Source of the DNA: Paralichthys olivaceus
Taxonomy: Eukaryota > Chordata > Actinopteri > Pleuronectiformes > Paralichthyidae
DNA: 64,000 nucleotides
Reading direction: 5' to 3'
Assembly: GCF_024713975.1 (NCBI RefSeq)
Contig: NC_091094.1
Location: forward strand, 19,366,501 to 19,430,500
Shown here piece after piece: positions 11,348 to 22,794 of this stretch; position 1 is the first letter of the stretch, and every line of letters starts with the position of its first letter. The notes beneath the pieces are model-generated. The model was not told the DNA's origin, made no database searches, and saw nothing but the letters and a program-made list of their open reading frames with translations. The position numbers were made by a program, and so were the translations under genes.

Positions 11348-13744
11348 CTATACAAAATTCTTTTGTGCACTCCCCAAATTGTAATGTGGAACCAAACTAA
11401 CCAGATCAAATATAAATGACAACAAATACATGAACCTTGGGCTGGACTTTCAGGATTCTTAAAAAGGTTTATGCATTTAGAGAAGTCACATAAAAGTAAG
11501 TAAGTATTCAGTTGTCTCTTTAAACTGTGTCTATAATAGAAATGAAAAACCAACACTTGGTATCTTTGACATCTGTCGCAGTCTTAAACATGACTTGACA
11601 AATGTCCACATGAGAGATGCCTGATGTTTCATTTGGTGTATAAACAATGAACCAAACTAAATACAGACTAGGTAGTGAACTGAATCTAGGCTACATCAGA
11701 TCTCACTTGAAGTTAGTAAAAACCTATTTCGCCCACACCCATTCTGTAAGCGACATTTCTAACGCTGCAGCTGCTGGGCTGACAGAGCTCAGGGGATTCA
11801 CTTCACTTCAAATGACGCCACTGAAGTGACAGTGAAACAAATCAGCGAGAGAGAGAAAGAGGGCAGTTACTGCATTTGCAGACATGAAAATGAAAGAGTG
11901 AAAGGTACTGCAGATCAAAGTCAGTAAAAGAAGGTTAACTTTGGAGGCTATTTGACATTCATGTCTTGTTGGTGCAAGCCCAGAGCAGTGAAGCACAGAG
12001 CAACGCTTGGCAGCACTGATAGCTGCAGAGGGGAGGTCAGTGAAAGTTTGCCTCAGAACATACCACAGCATCTAAACGTCAAACACTGCACAGATAAGGA
12101 GACACAAAAAATATATAAATCCAATTCTAGTACAACAATACAAAGGGACTATTGTGTTACCGTTACCATTTCCAACACTGACTTTCATTACCAACAGAAG
12201 TGAAAACTGCACAACAATCTGGTTTGATCCAGATCTTACATGCTCATCTGCTCTCCTGCTTACTCAGCCAACTTTAAGTTGTCAATAGATTGCAGCCTGC
12301 AGCTTCCTACGTGGTTCACCACAGGAATGGTGAGGAGTGGGAAGAGAGAGGGTGGGGCAGTGCAGTGTTTAAAGAGGATAATTTTTGGCCGAGGCCCAAT
12401 CCCTGCATGTGGGCCTGATCCATCTTGACATCCTGCCTGAGAGCAGCGTTAGTTAGTCTGCTCCCACAGTTGATGCTGGAGGAAGCAGTAAAATAAAACA
12501 AACTGAATGTGTATACATATATATTTATATATATTTTTTTTTTTCACAGGGAAGAAGCTTTAGGGACAAACAAAGTTGGTGGAAGCCAGGTTACCATGTG
12601 TTTGTGCAGCACTTGAGAGGAAGGACTCTCCTCTGCTAAAAATACATGCAGGTTTCGTTTCCTCTCTGGGGTCTGAGGTGCATGGATCCCTGCACTGTCT
12701 CACTTCCAATTTTTGGGAGCTGCTTCTTTAGACCCTCTTCTCCTTACATTTAAACAATATCAAAACAGCAACACTTCTTATTTTCAAAAACATATGGAGG
12801 AGTGGGGAAAAAAAGCTCTGACTCCAACATTAGATGACGGAGTATATATATATATATATATATGTCTTGTGTGAAACACTTTTGCAGTTCTCTGCTAAAA
12901 CGATGACAGAATTTACAACCCTGTGACATGGTAATTACACTGGGTTGTGTAACACTCCTTTTTTAAGCAGCTACTTTAAGGAAAGCCCTTCACCCATGTA
13001 AGCTGAGAAGGTATCCATAAATATTGAGTGGATATAAGCAGACCAATATTCTCGGTGCAGTCTCACTCCTGTCACTAATATGCCAACTTGGTTTGGGCCA
13101 AGTTGGATTCATGCAGGTGCTCTTCAGGACAACAGGGATAACACAATGTGAACACACTTGTCTCTTCTCTGATAGAAAGTCCATGTCTTTGACTTTAAGA
13201 ATGCATCCTGGTGGTTTTTTTAGGATCCAGTGAGCCTGACCCCTGCAATGCATTTTATTGATGTCCTGCTAAACTTAACTTAACAGTTGCTGGGGTAAAA
13301 CCTGCAGCCTTGTAACTCAAGCTATATAATCAGTGCATGTAAATAAAACCTTGACTGTGATCGCACTGTGAATATTTTTTCATCATCATTTCTTATCTTA
13401 TTGAACAGGGCCAGCATAGTTGCTTGTTTACTTTTTATTGGAGTTGATTTCTGAAAGATCCATCAAGGTCTGAAACAAACATTAAAATATAGCAGGTAGA
13501 AGGCTGTTTGGGTCATACAAGAATTATTACTAATAAATGAATAATCAAATGAATAATGAAAGAACATTCACTGTAACTGAGCTGTGTGCATCAAGCACAT
13601 TGTGCTGAGCCCCACACACCCTCCCTGTCACCACAAACTGCTCTCAGGCATCACATGTTCTGCTGTCAATGATGAGTGTGTCATAATTCACAGAGTTAAC
13701 CTCCTCCTCGTGCAGCACTGCTCTCCTGGGTTCATCGGCCACAG
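11348..13744. other. Gene-free stretch
   Basis: No exon is supported. A short TA run lies at about 12,844-12,863 and T/TA-rich sequence at 12,515-12,546. The remaining open frames are short and unrelated to known families by eye. Confidence 0.4.
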
Positions 13745-14262
13745 TGTGTCTGTGTGTGCTTGTTTGTGTTGCCTCTTTAGGAACCTTTTCCTGTATAAAC
13801 AGTGTCCTTGTCTGGACCAGTAGACAGTATGGGGACCAAAGCCCAGTCCTAATGGGGCAAAACGTCATTTTTTAAGTCCCAGTTAAGGTTAGGGATACAT
13901 TTAGGTAAGAATGTGCACAATGAATAGAATTCAAAGCACTGTCCTAACAAAGATGTCCTAACTTGCAGCACAAACTTGCCTATGTGTGTGTTTGTATACT
14001 TATATCATTTTGAGGACCAATTTGAGCGTAGACCCCACAGAATGAGGAAATTTGTAGCTTTCTGACCCACTTTCAAAGGGCAGTTTGAATGTTAAGTATT
14101 GCTATTAGGGTTAGAATCAGATTTAGGGTTAGGTTGTATTTAAAATGCAGCAATCTGACTGTGTGCTACGAGGGTAGGCAGGTTTAGACATTTAGTTGGG
14201 ATGGTTAGGGTGAGGGGCTGGGGAAGGCATCGTGCCAATGAGTGTCCTCACTACAATAGAAA
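13745..14262 (+). repeat. Dispersed fish repeat with telomere-like GGTTAGGG units
   Basis: The left part contains 'AACCTTTTCCTGTATAAACA', 'GGACCAGTAGACAGTATGGG' and 'GTTAAGGTTAGGG'. The right part contains 'GTGTTTGTATACTTATATCA', 'TTTGAGCGTAGACCCCACAG', 'TTAGGGTTAGG', 'GATGGTTAGGGTGAGGGGCT' and 'AATGAGTGTCCTCACTA'. These strings are typical of a widespread teleost repeat that carries degenerate TTAGGG-like motifs. It does not look like a true interstitial telomere array, because the hexamers are scattered. Confidence 0.6.
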
Positions 14263-14633
14263 AGAAAAGATTGTGTGTTTGTTTTTGTGCAGATGCAAAT
14301 GCAGCACCGTTGGGATCAGCTGAATTCAGGCTGAAAGTTAGACACTTTCAAATGAGCAGTGTGCTGACACCGAGCATCACAAACAAACAGTCTGTCTCCT
14401 CTACTTTGACCAGAGGTTTCACTGTTACCATCCCACCTGCCATAGGATGTTAAATTATTGTTATATTATTGCATCATCAGCAGTTCAATCTACAAGTACT
14501 TTCTCCTACAAACATTGCCTCATCTGCACCATAATCTACTATTTGCAAAATCTGATTAGATGTTAAACTGCAGTTTGTGGTAATTTTGCTATGGGCAATG
14601 ACAATAAGGTTGAATTTGCTCTTAACTATCACG
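14263..14633. other. Short gene-free interval
   Basis: About 370 bases between two repeats. I see nothing specific in it. Confidence 0.5.
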
Positions 14634-15450
14634 TTAAAGGGATAGTGAACCCAAAAATGAAATTTCACTCATTTTCTACTCATCACTATGCCTATGGTGG
14701 GACCGATTCTTCAAACATAAAAAAATGAAAATAAACATAAAATGCATAAATGTAATAATCCTGTGGTGTCATCCAAGTGTAAGTAAGACATTTAAAGGTA
14801 CAGTGTGTAGAATTTAGTGATATCTAGTGTTGAAGTTGCATGTTGCAGCTGAACACCCCTCACCTCACCCTCTTCTTCCAAACATGAAAAAGAACCTGTG
14901 GTAGCTTCAGTTGTCATAAAAGCTCAAAAGGTGTTTAGTTTGTGCAGTCTGGACTAATGTAAAAAACATGGCAGCCTCCGTAGAGAGGGTCCCCTCGATG
15001 TAAATATAAAGTATTTAAGTATAAAGGGCCTTTTCTGGGGTAAAGAAAACTACAATTCATACAATTTAGATGAAACAAACTAGTGAAAACATCATGAGGA
15101 TCATTTTACATTATATTTATACCAATATATCCCTTTCACCTAAATCTGACACACTGGACCTTTAAATTCAAGGCTGTAAACATGGTGTAAATGACGCCGT
15201 TTCCAGTAGAAATGAATTGTCAGGCTTACAGGAGCAGCATGGAGGCTATTTATGGGGTTTTTTCTGTTTTTTTTATTTCACATTTGAAGGATCTGTCACC
15301 AGTTACTTCAATTGTATTGATCTGGCTGCAACGCTGTTTACCCCTGAGACTCAAAGTGTTTTGTGGACTCAAACACTTCACCCACCCCTCCATCGGCGCA
15401 GTGGTGAGTAGAAAAGGAGTAGGTTTTCCTCCTTGGATGAACTATCCCTT
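14634..15450. mobile_element. Non-autonomous DNA transposon (outer) split by a second one
   Basis: The left end reads TTAAAGGGATAGTGAACCC and the right end, on the other strand, reads AAGGGATAGTTCATCC. These form a terminal inverted repeat of the common fish 'AAAGGGATAGTTCACCC' type, followed inward by the usual 'AAAAATGAAATTTCACTCAT' region. The element is interrupted at 14,791-15,166 by another inverted-repeat element. No transposase frame is present. Confidence 0.75.
14791..15166. mobile_element. MITE nested inside the outer transposon
   Basis: The left end reads TTTAAAGGTACAGTGTGTAG and the right end, on the other strand, reads TTTAAAGGTCCAGTGTGTCA. This is a terminal inverted repeat of more than 20 bases with few mismatches. 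The family ('AAAGGTCCAGTGTGTAG...') is abundant in percomorph fishes. It lies wholly inside the outer element, so it inserted later. Confidence 0.8.
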
Positions 15451-15944
15451 CAGGCTTTGTAAACCTGACGATCAGCAGGAGGGGCCCAGCAGGTCGGTGT
15501 GCAGTCACATTAAAAGGACTGCTAGTTTGCAGCGATGAGAAAAGTTGGAGGAGCCCTGCAGGCCTGGTTAAATGTGTGGAGGGACTATACCGAGGTGTGT
15601 GAGCAGCCACCGGAGCAACACGAGCACACAAACACACGTCCGGACGCTACAGCTACCGGCTAACACACATGTCCATTAAGCTAATTATCGCGATGGGGCT
15701 GCTTTCATATCAACACGCGGGCCTTTCTGGACTCGTTGCCTCGCGCCGAGCATGGACAACTCACCCTGCCCGGACACACGCGTTAATACACACTCACGCG
15801 GCAGCGAGGCTGCCGTTACCCACTTTCTGAAGACCCCATTGAATTCGGTTGTGTCCACGTCTATCGCGCGCACAGAGCTATAGCAGAAAACAGTCTCACA
15901 CACGCGCGTGGCTGCGAGGGTTCGGTCGCGGCGGGTGAACTTAC

Positions 15945-15957
15945 CCAAATCATCCAT
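15945..15957 (-). CDS. pxn: Paxillin, first coding exon (partial gene)
   Basis: On the minus strand, ATG GAT GAT TTG G is followed directly by the donor GTAAGT. The exon therefore encodes Met-Asp-Asp-Leu and the first base of the next codon. Vertebrate paxillin starts MDDLDALLADLE, and its first exon stops after MDDL in this same phase. Paxillin is a focal-adhesion adaptor with LD motifs and four LIM domains. Only this exon is in the window: exon 2 would lie to the left, and I could not find an LD1-type (LADLES) exon down to base 1, so the intron would exceed 15.9 kb. Support comes from the CpG-rich surroundings and from synteny, since human PXN, CIT and MYL2 all lie on 12q24. With only 13 coding bases the call is tentative, and another gene beginning M-D-D-L is possible. 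Confidence 0.6.
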
Positions 15958-16090
15958 GTTGTGCCGGAAATGGTTCCGCTGCTGCGCCGGACCGCTGCTG
16001 CTCTGTCGACCGCAGATGGACTGTGAGCAGCCGCCTCAGCTCCTGCTCGAGCGTCTCCCTCCGCTGAACGCTGCGAAGTTTTCAAGTTCC

Positions 16091-16111
16091 CCCTGCTGCT
16101 GCTGCTGCTGC
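16091..16111 (-). repeat. (CAG)n run in presumed 5' leader
   Basis: About six uninterrupted CTG units on the plus strand (CAG in the gene sense) lie about 135 bases upstream of the M-D-D-L start. The run would be in the 5' untranslated region or core promoter of the paxillin-like gene. Confidence 0.8.
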
Positions 16112-16488
16112 TCTCCCACACGCACATGCACATGTACGCACACACAGCTGCCGCCCCCCCCCGGCCTTGCCACCAGCCCACAGACACGGGCACTAGCGAC
16201 ACCTAGCGGAGTCTTACTGACCATGCTTCAATGTGCTGGGAAATGGAATCGTCTGCTTTACAAATATCATACACACTGTCAAACGCATTTTAAAGCAGGT
16301 AGTGTGCTGATGTGTGTTTGATATGACTTTGATTTAATAACTTTTCATATTTCAATGTATTCTGCTGCTGCTGTGATGTCAGCTGCAGGAGGAATGTCAA
16401 CATCACCTGTCCTCTTGCAACTGCATGTTTAAAGGTCGCCATCGCCCAAATGGTGTCAAAAAAGAATTTGACATTTAATAAACCCTCA

Positions 16489-17245
16489 CAGTGATTTCAA
16501 ACTGTGCCGACCACATCCAACAGTGATGTCACACTGTGCCGACCACATCCAACAGTGATGTCACAGTGTGCTGACTCCATCCAACTGTGATGTCACACTG
16601 TGCAAACCACATCCAACAGTGATGTCACAATGTGCTGACTCCATCCAACAGTGTGCTGACTCCATCCAACTGTGATGTCACAATGTGCCCACCACATCCA
16701 GCAGTGATGTCACACTGTGATAATCTCATCCAACAGTGATTTCAAACTGTGTCGACCACATCCAACTGTGATGTCACAGTGTGCCCACCACATCCAACAG
16801 TGATGTCACAGTGTGCCCACCACATCCAACAGTGATGTCACAGTGTGCTGACTCCATCCAACTGTGATGACACAATGTGCCGACCACATCCAACAGCAGT
16901 GATTTCAAACTGTGCTGACTCCATCCAACTGTGATGTCACACTGTGATAATCTCATCCAACAGTGATTTCAAACTGTGTTGACCACATCCAACTGTGATG
17001 TCACAATGTGCCGACCACATCCAACAGTGATGTCACAGTGTGCTGACTCCATCCAACTGTGATGTCACTCTGTGCTAATCTCATCCAACAGTGATGTCAC
17101 AGTGTGCTGACCTACCCCAACCGTACAGTCACAGGGTTCTTACAACATCCAACTGAGACGCAACAGTGTAAGGAACAATATTTATCAGTATTGTCATAGT
17201 GTACTAATCACATCCAGTGTGCTAACCTCATCACAGTCTCATTAA
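16489..17245. repeat. 32-bp minisatellite, about 19 clear copies plus decayed edge
   Basis: The consensus unit is roughly CAGTGATGTCACACTGTG followed by (C/A)(C/A)GACCACATCCAA, with a period of 32 bases. Clear units run from about 16,489 to 17,118 and degenerate ones continue to about 17,245. Sub-types alternate: '...GCCGACCACATCCAA' and '...GCTGACTCCATCCAA'. Each unit carries TGATGTCA, one base from the cAMP-response element TGACGTCA, and a small CAGTG/CACTG inverted repeat. It lies between the paxillin-like promoter and the 3' end of myl2. Confidence 0.9.
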
Positions 17246-18480
17246 TGTTTACTCGAGTCTGCCTTATGAGCTTCAAAAATGGCACACTCACATTGTCCCC
17301 CTTTCACTGCAGTATGACAACCTCTTACATTTATTTGATGGCAATAAGAAAGAAATTACAGCCAGGGTCTTAACTCTAGAACAAACATCCCAATCATACA
17401 GGATTGCATGCAGAGTTGTAGTCACACTGAGAGATGTGAGAAAATCCATATCAAACTTTATAAAACCTTTTAGGGTCGTTTTGGTTAATGTGGAAACATT
17501 AAAGTCATCCGGTGGATACAAAGTGTTCTCTCTCCTCTTAGCTGTTTTTGGTCTCCAACAAATCCTGAGGGAACTAGCTGGTTCTGAGGATGGTTATTAG
17601 CTATGCCACTGTTCTGTCTGTCCGGTTTGTCGTGTGTATGATTCGGCCACAAACAATGTTATGAGTGTAAAGAGATAAGTAGACCAGTTAAAATAGGGGC
17701 CACAAAACCTTAACAGATGAGCTACAAGACAATACAAAGCTCTGTAGTGCTTAAAGGAAGGCTGAGTCAGGTAATGCTGCAATTATCCACGAGTTTGTCA
17801 CTACAAATAGCTGTGTTCACATGGACGTTGTCATTTGACTCACTGTTAACATAAAAACATTCACCCTCTCCTCATTTGCCAGTTTGTTGAAACAGGACAC
17901 ATGATGTGGGCTCAAATATCCAAGTTGATCCAAACACTGTATCCCTCACCACTCCCTTTTGGAACATCCTCCCTCCCTCCAAAACAAAACTTGAGTCTGG
18001 GGGTTGACAAGCCCTCCTGCCCTTCCCCCCAACACCCCGCCAAGGTCTGGCAACTGGGGCAGGTCTGGGAGGTAAAGATCACTTGCTGGCACCTATTGTG
18101 TTCTTGTCGCACAAACTCCAAGGTATAGCATTACCCCCCTCCCATCATCACAGCACCAAAATAACAACAGGGCTTTGTCTCTCTAAAGCCCTCTGTTTCA
18201 GTAGCCAAACATTTTTACCCACACACACACACACCCTATTTTGTGCATGCACATAAATATACAGAGGCACACACACAAATGATGCCACGCCCATGTTTGG
18301 ATGAATCTCCGGGGGATTTCAGAGGACCAACTACACACCTGCTATTCTCAAGTGCACACATCCACTTCCTAACATGGAATTAAAGTGTAGATAGAGTTCA
18401 AGCACGAATCATATGGTCACATGAACATGGGTTCCCTTCAGATAAATGATTTAAAAGCTCTGGATAAAAATTGAGGCTGG
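17246..18480. other. Intergenic stretch between minisatellite and myl2 3' end
   Basis: I see no exon. A short CA run lies near 18,218-18,232. The open frames at 17,901-18,128 on both strands have no family resemblance and no splice context. Confidence 0.45.
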
Positions 18481-18498
18481 TAACTATCTTGGAAAACT

Positions 18499-18504
18499 TT
18501 TATT
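18499..18504 (-). terminator. myl2: Polyadenylation signal of myl2
   Basis: TTTATT on the plus strand is AATAAA in the gene sense. It lies about 300 bases after the stop codon at 18,804-18,806, a plausible 3' UTR length for a muscle light-chain gene. Confidence 0.65.
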
Positions 18505-18803
18505 AGACGAACATGCACAGATGAGACAAATTGATTTTTTACTATGACAACAATGACATTAGGTGAGTGGGCTTGAGTCTGTAAAAAATAATAATGAAAA
18601 ATAATTTAATTAGTCAATCATTTGTCAGGGACGGGAAGAGATTTTTTTTTGTCTTGATACTCTTGAGAGGACCCAGACACAATGCAGCCAAAATGAGTAA
18701 ATAAACAACAGTTCATGTCTCCTTCAAGGGCAGTGGGTCAGTTTCGAGTCACGTAAAGGCAAGAGACGGACGTTCGATGTGACAAAAATGACGACAAGAA
18801 GGT

Positions 18804-21138
18804 TCACTCCTGGTCCTTTTCCTCTCCGTGGGTGATGATGTGAACCAGGTTCTTGTAATCCAGGTTTCCTGCCACATCTGGAGGGAAGGCAGCAAACATT
18901 TGCTCCATCTTAAAAACAGAAAACAGCTTTAGTACCTCACGAAAAACAACATACTATAGCTTAGTGTGTGTGAAAAGGTGTCATGATTCAATTATCGTTT
19001 TCCTTCTTTTGGTTTCAGTTTGTATAAAAATGAATCTGATGTGGTTGCAGATGATTGTGAGAATGACATTCAACCCTTTGTGCTTTTTGGACTCACCCAC
19101 ACACACAAAGCAATCTGCTATAATCATGATAATTAGTTTAAAAGGCCACAATGTACCTCTTCGGGGGTGAATCGGTCGGCTTGTGTTGTTAGCATCTGTG
19201 TCACGCTGAGGGAGAGAGAAAAAGTGTGAGCAGTGACGAGGCCTCGTATTCACACCAGGAGGAAATGTCCAGGTCATACTCATTGTTGAGTTGTGCAGGG
19301 ATGAGTGATGGCAGTCATACTCAGAAGAAAACATCAATTCTGAATAAAAGCTGACATAACGCTGCTCGCAATGAATTAGCATATCACAAATTGAGGTGGA
19401 GTGGAGAGTGTTGAGCGACTTACTAATCCTTCCTCAGTACACCCTTCCCCTCAGGGTCAAAGACTTTAAATGCGTTGAGGATGGTTTCCTCTGGATCAGC
19501 ACCTAGATACATTAAAAAAAGAAAAAAACATATCGAAACATATTTAAATTCATGCTGCACTGCTTAGATTTTGTTTTTATGGTTACACTAACAATCTTCC
19601 GCCCATTTGCTCTCACCTTTCAGCTTCTCACCGAACATGGTGAGGAAGATGGTGAAGTTGATGGGGCCCGGAGCCTCTTTGAGCATCTCATCGATCTCTT
19701 CCTGTTTCACATTGAGACGTCCTGTGGCACAAAAGTCCGTCAACATGGATTTTGTAAAATCTGAACAACTTGAAAATGCTCTTAACAGAAAATAATCGAA
19801 TCACAGTGTCTTATTATGGATGTGACCGATATACAGAGTGATGACAACGCACCTAGAGCCGCAAACGTGTCTCTCAGGTCGTTCTTGTCGATGAAGCCGT
19901 CTCTGTTCTGGTCCATGATGGTGAAGGCCTGAGGTCAGAGCACAGAACATAAAGCCAGAGTTTCAGCCACACGCTCCCCGCAAAAAGAAAAAATGTAATC
20001 GATGTCACTCTCGGTTTTAGATTCTCTTTCTTCCCTTTTTGAGTGCCATCTTTGCACAGTGGATGACCACCGCTAAGTATTTATAACCTGCGAGTCCCCC
20101 TGGGTTTAGCCCGGCATCCAGGGCATGCCCAGCAGTTTATCTGCAACCTAATCACTGATGACACAGTCTCAATGTCTGGGCACCACTGAGCCTCATACCA
20201 ACATACCACATGCCTCTCTGCCGTCAAGCCAAGGATGGGGAAAAATAGACAGGTGGACATACTACAATGATGAACAATGAAAACTGAAAGACACGGAGGG
20301 GAGAGGAAGAAACAGACCTCTGTGTGTTGTTGCTGTGCTTTCGAAGAAAGAAACACTTGGATCATAATCCTTGACACTGGTTTACTAACACACACATTCA
20401 TGCAAGAGTTTGCATGATTCACTGCCGAATGTATGATCAGTGAAATTTAAATGGGTCCAGCAGCTTTCACCTCTTTGAATTCCTGGATCTGGGCCTGTTC
20501 AAACATGGAGAACACATTAGAGTTGGCTCCCTCTGCTGTCCTCTTCTTGGCTTTCTTGGGGGCCTGTTGGCAGAAAGACAGAAGATGAAGCAGACACTAT
20601 GAGCTAGTTAAACTACATGGCAGGAAAAAAAATAATTAAAAGTGACTTAAAAGCTTAATAAGAGAAAACAGAACTGATAAACAATAGGAAATTGCTTTTG
20701 GGCTATTACACAAAAGCGTAACCTGGATTAAAATGTATGCTGGGATAAAAGCATTATCTATAAATGAGATTGTTAATTGTCTTAGTTAGATGAGGGCAGT
20801 AACAATTTGACATGTATAATTTCAGTATCCATTAGCAGGTCAAACACAATGAAACAGAAATGTTCAAATCACCATTAAAATACAGGATAATGTTTGTAAT
20901 TTAGGATGTGTCCTGCACACAGTGATGCATTCAATGTCTGGTGAAAAGTAACATTTCCATTCAAGCTTTCCATTCAAAGATGCTTTAATATTTTTCTTGT
21001 ACCTCATTAATCATCGCAGAAATTGTTGGATTATTATTAATCATAAGATGTGTATCTTTTCAGCAATTCAATACACAGATGGGAGTGAGCACATCCCTGT
21101 CTATCATCACTCCATCAAACAGCACACAGACTTACCAT
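18804..21138 (-). CDS. myl2: Myosin regulatory light chain 2, cardiac/slow type (MYL2)
   Basis: Seven coding exons join in frame to 169 residues: 21,136-21,138 (ATG only), 20,471-20,563, 19,853-19,928, 19,617-19,721, 19,424-19,502, 19,157-19,205 and 18,804-18,908. All borders are GT-AG. The protein begins MAPKKAKKR, then has [11 protein letters not shown] with the phosphorylatable serine region around residue 16. The first EF-hand loop spans residues 38-49 ([12 protein letters not shown]). The end is [15 protein letters not shown]. The light chain binds the myosin heavy-chain neck in sarcomeres and is phosphorylated by MLCK-type kinases. [28 protein letters not shown] and [16 protein letters not shown] fit MYL2 far better than fast-skeletal MYLPF or MYL10. 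An ATG-only first coding exon is also as I recall for MYL2. Which teleost co-orthologue (a or b) cannot be decided here. Confidence 0.92.
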
Positions 21139-21199
21139 GGCTGAGCAGCTGGGAGGTCAGACCAACAATGATGCCAGTGAACAATGGGGGAGATGGTGG

Positions 21200-21250
21200 G
21201 TGGCCTTTTGTAGCCCCAACCCTCAGCTCTACTGGATGATATTTATAAAC
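21200..21250 (-). promoter_or_regulatory. myl2: Candidate myl2 core promoter
   Basis: In the gene sense there is TATAAATA (21,240-21,247) about 100 bases before the ATG, and TACAAAAGG (about 21,204-21,212) nearer. Either could serve as a TATA-type element, giving a short leader spliced right after the ATG. An E-box CAGCTG lies between the promoter and the start codon near 21,146-21,151. No transcription start evidence is available. Confidence 0.35.
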
Positions 21251-22794
21251 TATGTCCTCTTTAGGAAGTGACAGGTAAATGATGCTTCATACAGAACATA
21301 CAGTATTGCACACTCGCCCCCCCTGTAGTAGCCACTCGCCCTGTGGCGTCGTGATTGACACCGGACAAAGAAGAGTGGAATAACTGGTCTAGGATATCAA
21401 GAGCAAACTGAAGGTTGAAGCACTTAATCACTTTAAACCGCCCACTGTCTGCAGACCAGCGTTCAAACTACAGACGGTGGTACCAACACGATCTGCAGAC
21501 CAGCGTTCAAACTACAGACGGTGGTACCAACACGATCAGAGTAATATTGTATATGTAAAGTTAAAAGGTATTTATTTCAGAATATCTCTCATTTTTCACT
21601 TTTCTTCTCCACGTCAGTACTCTTTTACATTTTAGAGTAGAATTTCAGAAATTTTAACGTTTAAAAAAACATCAGATTATAATAATCTTCACTATAAATA
21701 TAAAACATTAAATAGATTAAAACTCTAAGGCAGTAAGGTGAGGATAAAGTAAGATAAAGAGGGAGCAAGAAAGTTTGGTCCTCACCGAATGTGTCACATG
21801 AAACTGAGACGATGTAATGTAACTGATAAAAATGTCAAATACATAATGTCTCTTCAATACGGACAATGATGATATTATTATTCAATATAATTTTTTTACA
21901 TGTTTTAAATGAAGTCTGAGACCACCCACCTCCCCTGCAGCAGGATGATGTATGTGGGCAGTGCAGGATTCATTTTAAAGATTCATGAAGAAATAATGCA
22001 CTAATACTATCTTTTCTTTTCTAAACAGCACTACTACTTTTTTTCTGCAAGTCAAGAAACAATATAGTATATGCTGTACTTTGCATGTATGTAGAGTTTG
22101 AAAAATCACCAGCTCATTGAGTGTAATTTATTGACCTGTCAGTACTTTGTCACCATCATGTCCTCGCCACATGTCTCACACACTCCGTCACATAATTGGA
22201 GTTAATCTAATCTACCTTTCTCTGACAATGTCACAGTACGGCACGGCACAAATAGCACAAGTATTTAAGTGACATTTATTCTTGCTGACATTTATGCCAA
22301 GGAAATGGCCAAAGAGTGTGTCTCCTCCAATGTCTGTGAAACCACACTGTAAAAATAATAAGACTGATATCGAGAAAGTTTTAAAAGAAATGCATGACAG
22401 AGATAAGTAGTGGACAAAGGCCAAAGATGACATTCCACTTGGATGCATTTCTTAAACTACACTGGTGTAAGTGTTAAAGAGCTTGTGAAACTAATCTCAG
22501 CGATGTCCACAGAAGGTTGGACATGTTGAAGAGCTGAACACATCCTTACAATGTGCTGTGTCTCTCTGCGGCATTAACAAGTCGTCAAGTATCACTTGAT
22601 GCCACCCAGGTCAAGAAAAGTGACAGTGCGTGAAAATGAGCTGAATGGTCCGGGGTGAGTAGGTGACACCACGGGTGTGTGATCTAAATTAAGAGAGGTG
22701 TTCAGAGACTCCCTGCGCTCCGTCCACTCACTGTCAAACGCAAAGCTGGTGCTGAACTAACAGCAGATGTCACTGGTGTCATCTCGCAGGCAGC
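21251..22794. other. Divergent intergenic region between myl2 and the small unknown gene
   Basis: About 1.5 kb separates the myl2 promoter (minus) from the ATG at 22,795 (plus). It contains the 44-bp duplication at 21,449-21,536 and AT-rich sequence. I see no further exon. Regulatory elements for both genes could lie here. Confidence 0.45.
21449..21536. repeat. Perfect 44-bp tandem duplication upstream of myl2
   Basis: The unit starting CTGCAGACCAGCGTTCAAAC and ending GGTGGTACCAACACGAT occurs twice back to back with no mismatch. It lies about 310-400 bases upstream of the myl2 ATG. Identity of the copies suggests a recent duplication. Confidence 0.95.

Larger units (their letters stand above)
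15540..16210 (-). promoter_or_regulatory. CpG-rich promoter block of the paxillin-like gene
   Basis: CpG dinucleotides and runs such as CGCGCGTGG, GGTCGCGGCGGG and GGAGGGAGACGCTCGAGC are concentrated here, unlike the AT-rich flanks. The block surrounds the candidate first coding exon at 15,945-15,957, as expected for a TATA-less housekeeping promoter. The exact transcription start cannot be set from sequence. Confidence 0.6.

Noticed and set aside
11647..12203. Several 60-90 codon frames on both strands
   Set aside because: No homology, no consistent splice signals, and located in probable intron sequence.
13984..14240. Possible interstitial telomere array
   Set aside because: The TTAGGG-like units are scattered and embedded in a known type of dispersed fish repeat rather than in tandem.
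15908..16321. Plus-strand 137-codon frame in the CpG block
   Set aside because: It is antisense to the paxillin-like leader, driven by GC content, with a CTG run giving polycysteine. There is no family resemblance.
18981..19382. Minus-strand 133-codon frame
   Set aside because: It overlaps myl2 exon 6 and introns in a different frame; the real exon is 19,157-19,205.
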